Below, in pieces: positions 9,127 through 21,068 of a stretch of 64,000 nucleotides of DNA. The stretch covers positions 1 through 64,000 of the forward strand of contig NZ_JAHZPA010000004.1 in NCBI RefSeq assembly GCF_019929225.1, written 5' to 3'. The position numbers were made by a program, and so were the translations under genes. The first letter of the stretch is position 1, and each line of letters begins with the position of its first letter. The notes below the pieces were generated by a model, which was not told the origin of the DNA, did no database searches, and worked only from the letters and a program-made list of their open reading frames with translations. The stretch comes from Streptococcus sanguinis. Its GTDB lineage: Bacteria > Bacillota > Bacilli > Lactobacillales > Streptococcaceae.

Positions 9127-9818
9127 TTTCTGACAACCTCCACATTTCCTAAGAAGCTGACGAGGACAATCTTCACTGTCTTATTGGCCCGTTTATAGTC
9201 TGGTGTCGTCAGCGAAATGGTTTCATTGCGCAGCTTGCGGGATGGATGATGCAGAAAGTTCAGTTCCCCGTAAAGAGTATTGATTTGCAGCTGAATTTCC
9301 ACATCCAGCGGCACAATAATCTTAGTATCACCAAAACCCTTTCGAATGACAATGACGTTATCATGGTTGACCAAAATCACGTCTTCCAAATGAATGGTGT
9401 CTTTCCCAACAATGCGCAAGAGATTGATGTCGTGAAATTGACAGCTGTCCTTAGAAAAATGCTGAAGATCCCCCAACCAGCGATTCTTCTCACTCTGAAT
9501 TTCCACATCTTCTTCGTAAACGAGATGGGTTTCTTGATTTTCCTTATAGATATAAGGGTAGGCCACAATCATTCCATAAACCAGCGCGAATAAAAGGGCA
9601 GCAATGACATAGGGATTGAGCATAATAATGAAAAACAGCATAATCATGGAAGCGACCAGCAGAAAATTCCCTTTTTGCTTGCCGAAGTAATAATAGAGCA
9701 GCAGCAAAAAAAGGACCAAGATAATGACAACACGTGAAAAATCAGCTGCCAACATGGTCACCAATGCCATGGATAGTAAGACTGTTTCAACAAAGACAAA
9801 TAATTGAACCTTCCACAT
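9123..9818 (-). CDS. liaF: LiaF, membrane inhibitor of LiaRS
   Basis: The 231-residue protein has hydrophobic segments in residues 1-90 and a C-terminal cytosolic beta-rich domain (DUF2154 type, about 125-230). LiaF holds LiaS inactive without envelope stress. It is the first gene of liaFSR, about 100 bases downstream of the stkP terminator, so the operon has a separate promoter from stkP. Confidence 0.93.
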   Translation of the reverse strand: MWKVQLFVFVETVLLSMALVTMLAADFSRVVIILVLFLLLLYYYFGKQKGNFLLVASMIMLFFIIMLNPYVIAALLFALVYGMIVAYPYIYKENQETHLVYEEDVEIQSEKNRWLGDLQHFSKDSCQFHDINLLRIVGKDTIHLEDVILVNHDNVIVIRKGFGDTKIIVPLDVEIQLQINTLYGELNFLHHPSRKLRNETISLTTPDYKRANKTVKIVLVSFLGNVEVVRK

Positions 9819-9916
9819 AGCCTTTTCCTTTCTCTACCTTCCTATTTTAACAAAATTAGGCCAAAAATCCTCCGTCCAAGGCATGAAATAGGGAAATTTG
9901 TCCAGCAAAAAAGAAA

Positions 9917-9958
9917 AAACCATCCGTTTTAAGCTGAAAAACTTAAAATGGATGGTTT
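9917..9958 (-). terminator. Terminator of the phpP-stkP transcript
   Basis: Arms AAACCATCCGTTTTAAG and CTTAAAATGGATGGTTT form a long stem next to the stkP stop, with an A/T-rich flank that gives a U-tract on the minus strand. It separates stkP from liaFSR. Confidence 0.8.
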
Positions 9959-9963
9959 ATTAA

Positions 9964-11817
9964 TCAACCATCAGATGAGCTGGAACTAGTTCCATGTCCG
10001 CTATCTTCAGACGATGAGCTGCTCTTTGAGCTACTGCTAGACGATGATGATGACGAACTAGATGATGATGGTGTCGTTGCCTCTGTCACGTAAAGAGTGA
10101 TTTTTTCATTAGACTTGAGGTCAATTGTCTGACCTGCGGCTGGTGACTGGGAAGTTACCAAATCTGCCTGAGTCGAAGTGACCGAACGGTCAACAACTCG
10201 TTCAATTCGAGAAGAAGAAATTCCCATTTGAATCAGGTAAGAACGAGCATTGGCGTAGGTGTACTGCATGCTGCCAAAGTCAGGCATGGACACACTAGTT
10301 ACTTCTTTGGCCACTGTCAGCTTGATCTTATGATTAGAAGTCAAATCATAGGTCGAACCAGCTGCCGGTGACTGGCGAATGACCTGACCTGGCTCGTACT
10401 CATCCGATTCCTCCTCAACAATCTCAATCAATTTCTCAGAAACATTATAGTTTGTTTTCAGATTTTCAACTACGGCCGATTTTGCTTGACCGACATAATC
10501 TTCCATTACAAAGGTCTTGGGTCCCTTGGAAATAATCAGGTCAATCTTGCTGCCTTCGCGGCGCTGACTATTGGCCTGTGGATCAGTTTTAATGACTTTA
10601 CCAGATTCGACATTGTCGCTGTATTCTTCCTTTTCGTCTCCGACAACCAGCTTCTTAGCTTCGATAGCGGAGCGAGCCTCTGCTACAGTCTGACCAGAAA
10701 CATCTGGCACGCTGGTATTGGACGGGCTGTTATAGAGAAGGACAACAAAAGCCGCCAAAACCAATAGGACTGCAAAGAAAAGTACTTTATAACGCGTTCT
10801 CAAGCGACGTTTCTTTGGAACTTTCTTAACCGCATCAGCTGTCTCTTCCTTAACTTCAGTCGCTTCCGCTTTAGCTGGAGTTGGCTTAACAGGTGGAACT
10901 GCTGGCTGCGATACAGGTGAGATTTTTGGTAAGGTCTTGGTGTCTGCTTTCGCTACATCATCAAAGACTAATTTCTTTTCATTGCGGCGCTCGTAGGATA
11001 AGCTGCTGGACAAGTCAACATACATCTCTGCAACTGACTGATAACGATCCGTCAGTTTTTTGGCTGTCGCCTTAATGACCACATTTTCCAGGGCTTGAGG
11101 CACATTAGGATTTTCAGAAATGATGGATGGCAGCGGCTTTTGGAAATGCTGCAGGGCAATCGTAACGGCACTATCCCCATCATAAGGGATATGACCAGTC
11201 AGCATTTCATAAAAAATAATCCCCATCGCATAAATATCACTCTGAACAGTTGCTTTAGAGCCACGCGCCTGCTCAGGTGATAGATAATGAACCGAGCCTA
11301 GCATTGAGTTAGTCTGAGTCAGACTTGTCTCTGCAAAGGCCACCGCAATCCCAAAGTCTGTTACCTTGGCATTGCCATCTGGGGTCAAGAGGACATTTTG
11401 TGGTTTCAGGTCACGATGGACAATGCCGCGTGTATGCGCCAAGCGCATCGCCAGCAAGATTTGTCCCATGATTCTGACTGCTTCTTCATTTGAAATCGGA
11501 GAATTCTCTTTGATATAGCGCTTGAGGTCAAGACCTGCCACGTATTCCATAGCCAGATACTGCTGGCCATCTTCTTCCCCAATATCAGTAATCCGAACGA
11601 TGTGCGGATGGTCCAAGTCAGCCATCGCCTTAGCTTCCCGCTGGAAACGCGCGACAGCGATAGGATCTGTCTGGTAATTGGTCCTAAGAACCTTTACCGC
11701 AACTTCCTCACCATCCAAAATCAAGTCCTTGGCCAGATAGACATCTGCCATGCCTCCGCGGCCAATCTGCTTGATGATTTTATATCGCCCGGCAAAGATT
11801 TTGCCGATTTGAATCAT
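9964..11817 (-). CDS. stkP: PASTA-domain serine/threonine protein kinase StkP
   Basis: The 617-residue kinase has a cytosolic kinase domain at about 12-270 ([11 protein letters not shown], catalytic [16 protein letters not shown]). A basic juxtamembrane segment, one transmembrane helix (about 345-362) and three extracellular PASTA repeats (about 370-580) follow, then a serine-rich tail. StkP binds muropeptides or lipid II and phosphorylates division proteins such as MapZ and GpsB, which are also encoded in this window. Pneumococcal StkP has four PASTA repeats, so one fewer is seen here. The start overlaps the phpP stop by 4 bases. Confidence 0.97.
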   Translation of the reverse strand: MIQIGKIFAGRYKIIKQIGRGGMADVYLAKDLILDGEEVAVKVLRTNYQTDPIAVARFQREAKAMADLDHPHIVRITDIGEEDGQQYLAMEYVAGLDLKRYIKENSPISNEEAVRIMGQILLAMRLAHTRGIVHRDLKPQNVLLTPDGNAKVTDFGIAVAFAETSLTQTNSMLGSVHYLSPEQARGSKATVQSDIYAMGIIFYEMLTGHIPYDGDSAVTIALQHFQKPLPSIISENPNVPQALENVVIKATAKKLTDRYQSVAEMYVDLSSSLSYERRNEKKLVFDDVAKADTKTLPKISPVSQPAVPPVKPTPAKAEATEVKEETADAVKKVPKKRRLRTRYKVLFFAVLLVLAAFVVLLYNSPSNTSVPDVSGQTVAEARSAIEAKKLVVGDEKEEYSDNVESGKVIKTDPQANSQRREGSKIDLIISKGPKTFVMEDYVGQAKSAVVENLKTNYNVSEKLIEIVEEESDEYEPGQVIRQSPAAGSTYDLTSNHKIKLTVAKEVTSVSMPDFGSMQYTYANARSYLIQMGISSSRIERVVDRSVTSTQADLVTSQSPAAGQTIDLKSNEKITLYVTEATTPSSSSSSSSSSSSSSKSSSSSEDSGHGTSSSSSDG

Positions 11818-12554
11818 GCCTTATCCTCCTTGTCAAAGCGAACCAGAGCAACTGTGATGTTATCCAGCCCTCCAGCATTGTTGGCAAAGCGAATTAAGGT
11901 TTCAGTTTTTTCAGACAGGCTGATGTCGCTGGTGACAATGTCACAAATTTCACTGTCTGAAATCATATTGGTCAGACCATCACTGTTGAGCAGAAGATAG
12001 TCACCATCTTCCAAGGTAATCATACCATAGTCAGGCTGTACTTCGTCTTTTTGACCAATAGACTGAGTAATGATATTCTTCTGCGGATGACGCTCTGCTT
12101 CTTCTGGAGTAATCTGCCCAGCTTTCAATAAAGCATTAACAAGCGAGTGATCATTAGTCAGCTGGCGGTATTCATCACCACGAATCAGGCCGATGCGAGA
12201 ATCACCGATATGGGCATAGATGGCTTGATTATCAATAATAGCCAAGGCTTCCAAAGTCGTTCCCATGCCCTTGTATTCTTCATCTTGACCAAATTGATGA
12301 ATGCGCTGATTTTCCTCTTCCAAGTGCTCCGCAAACCATTCACGCACCTGATTCACCGAATCAATCTGTGTATCAACCCAGGCAGCTCCTAAGTCTGTCA
12401 CAGCCATTTCACTGGCAATGTTTCCAGCTCTGTGACCGCCCATACCATCTGCCAATATGATAAGGGTCTTGCCCGCCCGATTCACAAAAAGATTGGCATA
12501 ATCTTGGTTATTTGTACGCTTTTGACCAACATCTGTTAATAATGAAATTTCCAT
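11814..12554 (-). CDS. phpP: PP2C-type protein phosphatase PhpP
   Basis: This 246-residue metal-dependent phosphatase dephosphorylates StkP and its targets. PP2C motifs are present: [26 protein letters not shown], the HIGDSR block and GGLDNIT near the C-terminus. It is coupled to stkP by a 4-base overlap and lies 18 bases after rsmB. Confidence 0.97.
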   Translation of the reverse strand: MEISLLTDVGQKRTNNQDYANLFVNRAGKTLIILADGMGGHRAGNIASEMAVTDLGAAWVDTQIDSVNQVREWFAEHLEEENQRIHQFGQDEEYKGMGTTLEALAIIDNQAIYAHIGDSRIGLIRGDEYRQLTNDHSLVNALLKAGQITPEEAERHPQKNIITQSIGQKDEVQPDYGMITLEDGDYLLLNSDGLTNMISDSEICDIVTSDISLSEKTETLIRFANNAGGLDNITVALVRFDKEDKA

Positions 12555-12572
12555 ACTGTCAGTTTCCTCCTC

Positions 12573-13889
12573 TTATTCCGATATCTTCCTAAATTGACTG
12601 ATAAAAAATCCGTCGCTTTCATATAATTCCGGCGTAATCAAGATACAGCCGTCTTTGACGATATCTTTTCTTTCATGGTCTAATAAGACTTGCTCAAAGT
12701 TCGGATGACTGGCCAGAAATTTTTCGACAACCTCAAAATTCTCTTTGGCCATAATCGTGCAAGTACTATAAGCTATTATACCACCTTTACGTAGACTTTG
12801 ACAAACGCTGTCTAGTATATCTAGCTGAATTTTTTGTAAATTCTCAAAATCTGCATTTTCTTTATTATATTTTATATCTGGTTTGCGGCGAATTAAGCCA
12901 ATACCAGAGCAAGGAGCGTCCACCAGGATTTTATCGAAAGCATCTGGGCCAAACGTCTCAAACACCTTGGTCGCGTCTAGCTTTTTAGTAGTGATTTTAT
13001 CAGCCAAGCCCAGCCGCTCTGCATTTTCTTCTACGAGCTCTAACTTATGATCGTAGAGGTCCAAAGCTATAATGTGGCCGCTCGTCAGATAGGAAGCCAT
13101 GTGAACAGTCTTGCCCCCCGGTGCACTGCAGGCATCCAAAATCTCCTCCTCGCCTTCTATGGCTAGAGTTGGCGCCACCAATTGACTAGACTCATCCTGA
13201 ATCGTAATCGCTCCGCTTTCAAAGAGCTGGTGCCTAGCAAAATGCCCCTGTTTCTTAACCAAGGCTGACGGAGATAAGAGCGAGTCCTCAGCTCCTAAAA
13301 GCTGGCGAAGCTTTGCCTTTTGCGACATATCCGTCACGCGAATGCTGGCCTTACTACGAACAAAGAGACTGGCAAAGATAGCTAGAGCTCTTTCTTCGCC
13401 AAACTCTTCTATCAGGTCTTTGACCAGCCAGACCGGCAAAGAATACTGGATCGAATAGCGCTTGTTTTTGCGCTTGATTGTTTCAAAATCAGCCACATCC
13501 TCACGCTCAATCCTACGTAACAAGGCATTGACAAATTTTTCGCTGCCTCGTTTACGTATTTTCGCAATTTCAACAGCCTCATGAACAACTGCATGCTGAG
13601 GGATTTTATCCAGATAGAGCATCTGGTACAGACTGAGCATAAGCAGAATGTAGAGCCAGTTATCCAATTTGTCCCTATCCTCAATCAGATGGGATAAATA
13701 CCACTCCAGAGTGATTTTTCGAGCAACTGTGCCGTAAACCAGCTCTGTTACCAGACCTTTATCTGCTTGACTCAGCGGACTTTGACTCAGTGCTCGGTTT
13801 AAAGCGATATTGGAATAGGCTCTTTCTTCAAAAACTTCTTCCAAAATTTCCAAGGCCTGCCAACGGGCCGTTTTTTGCTTACTTTCCAA
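12573..13889 (-). CDS. rsmB: 16S rRNA (cytosine-967-C5)-methyltransferase
   Basis: The 438-residue enzyme has an N-terminal NusB-like RNA-binding domain (residues 5-135) and a Rossmann methyltransferase domain (about 235-435). The SAM-binding segment is [11 protein letters not shown]. The two cysteines of the m5C mechanism are in [10 protein letters not shown] and AYSTCT. It overlaps the end of fmt by 11 bases, part of the run gmk-rpoZ-priA-fmt-rsmB-phpP-stkP. Confidence 0.97.
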   Translation of the reverse strand: MESKQKTARWQALEILEEVFEERAYSNIALNRALSQSPLSQADKGLVTELVYGTVARKITLEWYLSHLIEDRDKLDNWLYILLMLSLYQMLYLDKIPQHAVVHEAVEIAKIRKRGSEKFVNALLRRIEREDVADFETIKRKNKRYSIQYSLPVWLVKDLIEEFGEERALAIFASLFVRSKASIRVTDMSQKAKLRQLLGAEDSLLSPSALVKKQGHFARHQLFESGAITIQDESSQLVAPTLAIEGEEEILDACSAPGGKTVHMASYLTSGHIIALDLYDHKLELVEENAERLGLADKITTKKLDATKVFETFGPDAFDKILVDAPCSGIGLIRRKPDIKYNKENADFENLQKIQLDILDSVCQSLRKGGIIAYSTCTIMAKENFEVVEKFLASHPNFEQVLLDHERKDIVKDGCILITPELYESDGFFISQFRKISE

Positions 13890-14820
13890 AAGTATCTCCT
13901 ATGGACAGGCTGCGACCCAGTCCATTCAAAAAATCAACGATAGCCATCTTGGGCTTACCAGCAGGCTGAACCGTCTTCAGCGAGAGAGCTCCCTGACCAG
14001 CTGCGACCACCAGCTCTTTTTTACTAATAGACAATATCTGTCCAGGCTGACCGTCGCCAGACGCCATATCTGCTTCGTAAATCTTAAAGCGTTGCCCCTG
14101 CAGCAAGGTATGAGCTACTGGCCAAGGATACATGCCGCGAATTTGATTGAAAATTTGGCGGTTTGTTTTGCTCCAGTCTATCCGCTCTTCTTCTGGACTG
14201 ATATTCGGAGAGAAAGTGACCTGGCTAGGATCCTGCGGCTGAGGGATAGTCTGCCCTGCCCTATAAGCTGGCAAAACATCCAACAACAAATCTCGACCAA
14301 TAAGCGCCAATTTTTCAAAGAGAGTTCCGACATTGTCAGTCTCTTCAATCGGAATTGCTCTGTTGGCTATCATATCTCCAGCATCCATTTCCTTGACCAT
14401 TTCCATAATCGTAACACCTGCCTGCTCATCGCCATTGATCAGAGCATAGTGAATGGGCGCACCACCTCGGTATTTAGGCAACAAGGAGGCATGAACATTC
14501 ACCGCAAAGTCAACACTGTCTAGCAAGCGGCTAGGCAAAAACTGTCCAAATGCAGCTGTGACAATACCATCTGCTTCTAAGTTCATCAACTCCTCTAAAT
14601 CCGAGCTTTGTGCCAGCTTTTCCGGTTGATAAACCGGTAGCTTGTATTCCAAGGCCAACTCTTTTACTGGAGTCATGCGAATCTCTCTTTTACGGCCGAC
14701 GGCACGGTCCGGCTGCGTTACCACTGCTAACACTTCGTATTGACCGCTGTCCAGCAGTCCTTTTAAGACAGTCGCTGAGAAGTCCGGCGTTCCCATAAAT
14801 ATTATTTTCATCATTTTCAA
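13879..14820 (-). CDS. fmt: Methionyl-tRNA formyltransferase
   Basis: The enzyme transfers a formyl group from 10-formyl-THF to Met-tRNA of the initiator. It has 313 residues, with the catalytic segment [16 protein letters not shown] (His and Asn) and a C-terminal tRNA-binding domain. The reading frame begins with TTG at 14820, which is 7 bases from AGAAGGAA. ATGs at 14814 and 14811 ([11 protein letters not shown]) fit the family N-terminus but are 13-16 bases from that site. The start is therefore uncertain by three codons. Confidence 0.96.
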   Translation of the reverse strand: MKMMKIIFMGTPDFSATVLKGLLDSGQYEVLAVVTQPDRAVGRKREIRMTPVKELALEYKLPVYQPEKLAQSSDLEELMNLEADGIVTAAFGQFLPSRLLDSVDFAVNVHASLLPKYRGGAPIHYALINGDEQAGVTIMEMVKEMDAGDMIANRAIPIEETDNVGTLFEKLALIGRDLLLDVLPAYRAGQTIPQPQDPSQVTFSPNISPEEERIDWSKTNRQIFNQIRGMYPWPVAHTLLQGQRFKIYEADMASGDGQPGQILSISKKELVVAAGQGALSLKTVQPAGKPKMAIVDFLNGLGRSLSIGDTFGK

Positions 14821-14897
14821 CTATTGATTCCTTCTTTGTTCCTTCCCTTATTATATCAGAAGTCGTCTACAACAACCTTAATCTCGGCTAAAATGCT

Positions 14898-17285
14898 TCA
14901 CATAAAATTTTGTGGCTCATTATCAATTGTCAGGCGTAAATCTTTATTGTCCCGATTCTGTGTCCAGTCCAAGACTTGATTTAGTGTCGCCTGCAGCTTG
15001 TCCTCAAAGCGATATTTGAGCAAAATCTGATAATGATAGAGATTGTGGGTACGAGCTATGGGCTTCGGCGTTGGACCCAAGATTTGCACTTTTTCTGACA
15101 GACCGCTCCGCAGAATATCCATAATCTCATAAGCTTTTCGCACTGCTGTCTCTTCGTCCTTGTGCGACAGGGTTAGACCGACCGTAAAGTAATAAGGCGG
15201 ATAACCTAGCTGCCGGCGGATTCCCATTTCATAAGCATAAAAGCCCTCGTAATCCTGCTGCTTGGCAAACTCAATGGCATAATGATGAGGATTATAGGAC
15301 TGGATAAAGACCTGACCAGCCTTTTCAGCCCGACCAGCACGGCCTGCCACCTGAGTCAGCAGCTGGAAGGTTCGCTCTGAAGAGCGAAAGTCCGGCAGAT
15401 TAAGAGCTGTGTCTGCATTGAGTACACCAACTAGCGTCACGTTTGGAAAATCCAATCCCTTGGCAATCATCTGAGTGCCTAAGAGAATATCTGCCTGCCC
15501 CTGACCAAAGCTTTCTAAAATGGCTTCATGACTGCCTTTCTTACGGGTCGTATCTACATCCATCCGCAAAATGCGAGCCTGAGGAAAGAGCTGAACCAGC
15601 TCATCATAAGCTTTCTGCGTCCCAGTCCCATAATAGCGGATGCTGCGGCTGGCACAGTTAGGACAACTCTGAGGAATGTTCTTAGTAAAACCACAGTAGT
15701 GGCAGTTCATGGTCTTGGTGTCCATATGCAGGGTCAGAGAAATATCACAGTTAGGACAGCTATCAACGGTCCCGCATTCCCGACACATAACAAAGCTGGA
15801 ATACCCCCGCCTATTAAGCATGAGAACCGTCTGCTCTCCCTTATCCAGATGATCTTGAATAGCCTCTAGCAGGACCGGGGTGAAATTACTGGCTTCATGC
15901 TGCCCGATATAATCCCGAAAATCCACCACTTCCACCTGAGGAATCTGCGCCAGCGGATTTGCACGCTTGCTGAGCAGCTGAAAATCATAGACTCCACGGC
16001 TTGCTCGGGCACGGCTCTCCAAGCTCGGAGTTGCCGAACCCAGCACTAAGACAGCTTGATTGTACTGAGCTCGTAGGAGAGCCACCTCTCTGGCATGATA
16101 GCGAGGATTGGAATCCTGCTTATAAGAGGATTCATGCTCTTCATCAATGATAATGGCTCCAATATTTGTCAGCGGAGCAAAAATAGCTGACCGCGCACCG
16201 ACAACGACCTGGGCAGCTCCACGCTCCACCTTGCGCCACTCATCATATTTCTCACCGTCGGACAGACCTGAATGCAAAATTGCAACTTTGTCGCCAAATC
16301 TAGAAATAAAGCGATCTGTAACCTGCGGAGTCAGAGAGATCTCTGGAACCAGCATGATAGCGGTCTTGCCTTGGGCCAGTGCCTCTGCGATGACCTGCAG
16401 GTAAACTTCGGTCTTCCCACTGCCTGTGACCCCTTCTAAAAGAACTGGCTGAGAATGACTCTGACCAATTTTCTGAGTGATTGCCGCAACCGCTGCGGCT
16501 TGTTCATCATTTAAGGTCAGGTTTTGCTGCTGCCGCTCCTTTTGGAAATAAGCAGCAGAACGGCTGATTTCTCTATCCTCAATGCTAATTAGGTTTTCTT
16601 TGATAAAGTAATTAATAATATCGCGCGAAAAGTTTTCTCGCAAATCAGCCAAGAGCTGGCTATCCTGCTGCTCTAGCAAGACTTCTTTTAATGCTTGTTT
16701 TTTCTTAGCTTGTCGGGGAAGATCATGATTTTGCAAAGCGGTATAATTGACCTGATACCATTTCTCAGTCTTAATATGCTTCTTGTCCGTCGCCTGATAC
16801 TCCAGACGAATGCGGCCAGTTTGGGTCAGTCGCATCAGCTTGGCCTGGCTTTTCTTGTCCAAATCAGAAAAGCGAAGGCTGTCCTCCTGACCAAAGATAG
16901 CTGAACGTTCCTCATCATTCAGCAGCTCCGTCGGATAGAGTAGTTTATCATAGCTGGAGTTGAGAAGACTAGGCAGCATGGCCTTTAAAAGGCTAATCTT
17001 ATAGGAAAAGACTGACTTGCGCAGCTCGTCCGCCAGCCAGAGCTGTTCCTGATTCAGCACGGGACTGAAATCAAGGACTTCCGCAATCTCCTTTAGTTCT
17101 TCTTGGCCTCCCGTTTCATCAAAACCAACCACAATCCCCTGAATCAGACGATTTCCCTGCCCAAAAGGGACATGGACCCGCATGCCAGCCTCCAGCATCC
17201 CTGCAAACTCTTCTGGAATAGCATAGCTATAGGGCTTGTCCGTCTGCATCAGAGGAACATCCACAATAATCTTTGCTAGCTTCAC
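14898..17285 (-). CDS. priA: Primosomal protein N', replication-restart helicase
   Basis: The 795-residue 3'-5' helicase loads the replication machinery at stalled forks. It has an N-terminal fork-binding domain, Walker A GVTGSGKTEVYL (about 285), the DEEH box and SATPS motif. A zinc-binding cluster of eight cysteines (CRECGTVDSCPNC and CHYCGF...CPNC, about 500-545) and helicase motif VI QVAGRAGRAEK follow. Length is normal. It lies between rpoZ and fmt. Confidence 0.97.
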   Translation of the reverse strand: MKLAKIIVDVPLMQTDKPYSYAIPEEFAGMLEAGMRVHVPFGQGNRLIQGIVVGFDETGGQEELKEIAEVLDFSPVLNQEQLWLADELRKSVFSYKISLLKAMLPSLLNSSYDKLLYPTELLNDEERSAIFGQEDSLRFSDLDKKSQAKLMRLTQTGRIRLEYQATDKKHIKTEKWYQVNYTALQNHDLPRQAKKKQALKEVLLEQQDSQLLADLRENFSRDIINYFIKENLISIEDREISRSAAYFQKERQQQNLTLNDEQAAAVAAITQKIGQSHSQPVLLEGVTGSGKTEVYLQVIAEALAQGKTAIMLVPEISLTPQVTDRFISRFGDKVAILHSGLSDGEKYDEWRKVERGAAQVVVGARSAIFAPLTNIGAIIIDEEHESSYKQDSNPRYHAREVALLRAQYNQAVLVLGSATPSLESRARASRGVYDFQLLSKRANPLAQIPQVEVVDFRDYIGQHEASNFTPVLLEAIQDHLDKGEQTVLMLNRRGYSSFVMCRECGTVDSCPNCDISLTLHMDTKTMNCHYCGFTKNIPQSCPNCASRSIRYYGTGTQKAYDELVQLFPQARILRMDVDTTRKKGSHEAILESFGQGQADILLGTQMIAKGLDFPNVTLVGVLNADTALNLPDFRSSERTFQLLTQVAGRAGRAEKAGQVFIQSYNPHHYAIEFAKQQDYEGFYAYEMGIRRQLGYPPYYFTVGLTLSHKDEETAVRKAYEIMDILRSGLSEKVQILGPTPKPIARTHNLYHYQILLKYRFEDKLQATLNQVLDWTQNRDNKDLRLTIDNEPQNFM

Positions 17286-17345
17286 ATTCTCACCCCACTT
17301 TCCTAAACATCATTACAGAAAAAATAAGATTGAGCATCCCCAACC

Positions 17346-17660
17346 TTAAATCTTCTCACCTTCTTCTTTTTCTTTAGCGATTTGCTCTTTAATCTTGCGT
17401 TCTTCTTCTTCTTTACGCAGGCGCTCTTCTTCTGCTCGACGACGAACTGCCTCGCGCTTGCCTTCTGGATCTGGATGGATAACGACATTACCGGATTCAA
17501 TTTCTTCCAAAGCACGAAGAGTGGATTTGACAGACTTGAATTCCTGCGTAGCGGGAGCTCCAGCTTCAAGCTCATGCGCGCGCTTAGCTTCTAAAATAAC
17601 CAAGGAATACTTTGACGGAACCTTGTCCAGCAAAGTGTCAATAGACGGTTTTAACATCAT
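17346..17660 (-). CDS. rpoZ: RNA polymerase omega subunit
   Basis: The 104-residue protein has the omega fold in residues 1-65 ([12 protein letters not shown] and [16 protein letters not shown]). A highly charged Lys/Glu tail follows (about 66-104), typical of streptococcal omega. Omega helps assemble and stabilise RNA polymerase. It lies 25 bases after gmk, the usual gmk-rpoZ pair. Two adjacent ATGs (17660 and 17657) could both serve as start. Confidence 0.96.
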   Translation of the reverse strand: MMLKPSIDTLLDKVPSKYSLVILEAKRAHELEAGAPATQEFKSVKSTLRALEEIESGNVVIHPDPEGKREAVRRRAEEERLRKEEEERKIKEQIAKEKEEGEKI

Positions 17661-17685
17661 AATTTTCTACCTAATTTCTAACTTT

Positions 17686-18336
<651 letters not shown>

Positions 18337-18470
18337 CTATCTAGTGTAACAAAATTAGGCTGATATTTCAAGAGGATAGGAAGAAATGTATGTGTCTAGA
18401 GTTTTGAGAAAATAGAAAAAATAAGCAAGCAATCATACGGAAAACAAAATAGACCAGCAGATAATTCAAG

Positions 18471-18502
18471 AAAAAAGCAATCTGTTACCAGACTGCTTTT
18501 TT
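18471..18502 (-). terminator. Terminator of rny
   Basis: The stem AAGCAATCTG / CAGACTGCTT is followed on the minus strand by a T-run. It lies just past the rny stop. Confidence 0.8.
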
Positions 18503-18505
18503 TCT

Positions 18506-20119
18506 TTATTTTGCGTAGTCGACGGCACGCATCTCACGAATAACCGTTACCTTGATATTGCCTGGATATTCCAAGTTGTTTTCGATTTTTTCACGAACAT
18601 CGTGAGCCAAAATCGTAATCTTGTCATCCTTAATCTTATCCGGCTGAACCATAATCCGGATTTCCCGGCCGGCTTGTAAAGCAAAGCTGTTCTTGACACC
18701 CTTGAAGCTATTAGCGATTTCTTCCAAATCTTGGAGACGCTTGATATAGCTTTCCAGAGATTCACTGCGGGCACCTGGCCGAGCGGCACTGAGAGCGTCT
18801 GCTGCAGCTACGATAACGGCAATGACACTTTCTGCTTCCACATCCCCGTGGTGGCTGGCAATGGTATTAACAACGACTGGATGCTCCTTGTACTTACGAG
18901 CCAGTTCTGTTCCAATTTCCACGTGGCTGCCTTCAACCTCACGGTCGATAGACTTGCCAATATCATGGAGGAAACCAGCACGGCGGGCTAAATTGGCATT
19001 TTCACCCAGCTCAGCAGCAATGATACCGGAAAGTTTGGCAACCTCAATAGAGTGCCGAAGGACGTTCTGACCATAAGAAGTACGGAACTGCAAGCGCCCC
19101 ATGATCTTCATCAAATCAGGATGCAGGTTAGGAGCTCCGATTTCATAAGCTGCGGCTTCCCCGTACTCACGAATGCGATTGTCAATTTCCAGGCGGTTCT
19201 TCTCAACCAACTCCTCAATGCGGGCTGGGTGAATGCGACCGTCTTTCAAAAGTGCTTCCATGGTCATACGAGCAATTTCGCGGCGAATCGGATCAAAACC
19301 TGAGAGAGTAACCACTTCAGGCGTGTCATCAATGATGACATCAATACCAGTCAGACTTTCAAAAGTCCGAATGTTGCGACCTTCCCGGCCAATAATCCGC
19401 CCCTTCATACTGTCATCTGGCAGATGCACCGTTGAGTTGGTTTGCTCAGCGACATAATCACCAGCAATACGCTGCATGGCTTGGACCAAGATATTCTTGG
19501 CGACCTTATCAGACCGCTCTTTGATATCTTGCTCCGCATCCCGAATCCTAGTCGCAATCTCTTTAGAAAGCTTGTCTTCGGTCTGCGTCAAAATAATATC
19601 ACGCGCTTCTGTCTGCGATAGCGAAGCAACTCGCTCCAGCTCTGCTGCCTTCTGCTTTTCAAGTTCCGCTACTTGTTCTTCACGCGCATCAATGTGTTTA
19701 GATTTATCTGAGAGACTTTGTTCTTTTTGCTCCAAAGCCTTTTCTTTGTTGCTTAAATTATCGTCTTTGCGGTCAAGTGTAGAAGCGCGCTCTGTCAAGC
19801 GGCTTTCGATTTGTTTTAACTCTTGACGTTCAGACTTAAATTCTGCATCAACTTGTTCACGATATTTTCTGGCTTCTTCTTTTGCCTCCAAAAGTGCTTC
19901 TTTTTTAAGCGAACTTGTTTCCCGCTTGGCTTCTTTGACAATCAAATCAGCTTCGCGTTCAGCCTGTCCGCGTAAATTGGTTGCTTCTTGTTCAGCATTT
20001 AAAAGAGTAAGCTCTGCGGCTTCTTTAGATGATTTCATCTTAGCCGAGACACTTACATATCCAATCACTAAACCAATGATGGCAGCAAAAACAGACATAA
20101 TTATAGGAAATAGGTCCAT
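18506..20119 (-). CDS. rny: Ribonuclease Y
   Basis: The 537-residue membrane-anchored endoribonuclease starts mRNA decay. It has one N-terminal transmembrane helix (about 5-25) and a long charged coiled coil (about 30-200). A KH RNA-binding domain covers about 225-290 ([19 protein letters not shown]), and an HD domain about 350-440 ([12 protein letters not shown]). Length and order are standard. It is a single-gene unit divergent from luxS. Confidence 0.97.
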   Translation of the reverse strand: MDLFPIIMSVFAAIIGLVIGYVSVSAKMKSSKEAAELTLLNAEQEATNLRGQAEREADLIVKEAKRETSSLKKEALLEAKEEARKYREQVDAEFKSERQELKQIESRLTERASTLDRKDDNLSNKEKALEQKEQSLSDKSKHIDAREEQVAELEKQKAAELERVASLSQTEARDIILTQTEDKLSKEIATRIRDAEQDIKERSDKVAKNILVQAMQRIAGDYVAEQTNSTVHLPDDSMKGRIIGREGRNIRTFESLTGIDVIIDDTPEVVTLSGFDPIRREIARMTMEALLKDGRIHPARIEELVEKNRLEIDNRIREYGEAAAYEIGAPNLHPDLMKIMGRLQFRTSYGQNVLRHSIEVAKLSGIIAAELGENANLARRAGFLHDIGKSIDREVEGSHVEIGTELARKYKEHPVVVNTIASHHGDVEAESVIAVIVAAADALSAARPGARSESLESYIKRLQDLEEIANSFKGVKNSFALQAGREIRIMVQPDKIKDDKITILAHDVREKIENNLEYPGNIKVTVIREMRAVDYAK

Positions 20120-20363
20120 GTTTTTACTCCAAATCTATTTAATTGTTGAATTCAAAATTCCATACTATTCTATCACAAATCTAAAAAATTCACAAACCTA
20201 TTTTTTGAAAATCAAGAAAGCTTTTGTCCAATTTTTACCGACTAAATCTTCAAAGTTTGTAGAAACCTGAGCACCAAAACTTTTTCAAACCATAAACAAG
20301 ATTATTCAAACTTTTCATTCCCCTAAGACCTAAACTTTATTCCCAAATAAAAAATTTTTATGC

Positions 20364-20369
20364 TATAAT
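20364..20369 (+). promoter_or_regulatory. Extended -10 promoter of luxS
   Basis: TGCTATAAT (20361-20369) is an extended -10 element about 115 bases before the luxS start. No good -35 is visible, which is common with extended -10 promoters. The leader that follows is unusually long for this window. Confidence 0.55.
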
Positions 20370-20483
20370 CAGAGAAGAAAAGATGCATATGAGACAGGCT
20401 TTTTCTTCACTAATAAGACAAACCTATGGCTTGATATGACTAGAAAAACCTTCTCGCACTCGCTACATTGTAAAGGAGAAACC

Positions 20484-20966
20484 ATGTCTAAAGAAGTTAT
20501 CGTTGAAAGCTTTGAGCTGGATCACACCATCGTCAAAGCGCCTTATGTCCGCCTCATCGGAGAGGAAACCGGCCCTAAAGGCGACATCATTTCCAATTTT
20601 GATATCCGTCTGGTTCAGCCTAATGAAGATTCCATTCCGACTGCTGGCCTGCATACCATCGAGCATTTGCTGGCCATGCTGATTCGCAAGCGCATTGATG
20701 GTATGATTGATTGCTCACCTTTTGGCTGTCGCACTGGTTTTCACATGATTATGTGGGGCCAACACAGCTCCAGCCAGATTGCTCAGGTCATCAAATCCTG
20801 TCTGGAAGAAATCGCTGAGTCAACTAGCTGGGAAGATGTCCCTGGAACAACCATTGAATCCTGCGGAAACTACAAGGATCACAGCCTCTTCTCAGCCAAA
20901 GAATGGGCTAAACTTATTCTCAGCCAAGGAATCTCAGATGATGCCTTTGAACGCCATGTGATTTAA
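20484..20966 (+). CDS. luxS: S-ribosylhomocysteine lyase (AI-2 synthase)
   Basis: LuxS cleaves S-ribosylhomocysteine to homocysteine and DPD, the precursor of the AI-2 signal, in the activated methyl cycle. The protein has 160 residues, with metal ligands in HTIEHLLAM and a later cysteine (ESCGNY). The ATG at 20484 is chosen because TGTAAAGGAGAAACC precedes it; an in-frame ATG at 20436 has no such site. It is a single gene with its own terminator, in the opposite direction to both neighbours. Confidence 0.97.
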   Translation: MSKEVIVESFELDHTIVKAPYVRLIGEETGPKGDIISNFDIRLVQPNEDSIPTAGLHTIEHLLAMLIRKRIDGMIDCSPFGCRTGFHMIMWGQHSSSQIAQVIKSCLEEIAESTSWEDVPGTTIESCGNYKDHSLFSAKEWAKLILSQGISDDAFERHVI

Positions 20967-20969
20967 AAC

Positions 20970-21004
20970 AATAAAAAGTTCTCGACATCGAGAACTTTTT
21001 TTGT
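20970..21004. terminator. Terminator between convergent luxS and mapZ
   Basis: AAAAAGTTCTCGA / TCGAGAACTTTTT with a 4-base loop has A and T runs on either side, so it can end luxS on the plus strand and mapZ on the minus strand. Confidence 0.85.
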
Positions 21005-21068
21005 GCATGTATAATGAAATCCATCAACAAGCTATAAAGCCAGCTGCTGAAGAAATGTTCAAAGATGA

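Noticed and set aside
9990..10075. Low-complexity run that might look like a repeat array
   Set aside because: It is serine codons in the StkP tail, without regular spacers; not CRISPR. No CRISPR array was seen anywhere in the window.
17303..17575. Lys-rich minus-strand ORF overlapping rpoZ
   Set aside because: Out-of-frame reading of the charged omega tail; rpoZ in the other frame is clear.
19476..19826. 116-codon plus-strand ORF inside rny
   Set aside because: Ser-rich translation of the antisense of a Lys/Glu-rich coiled coil; an expected shadow.
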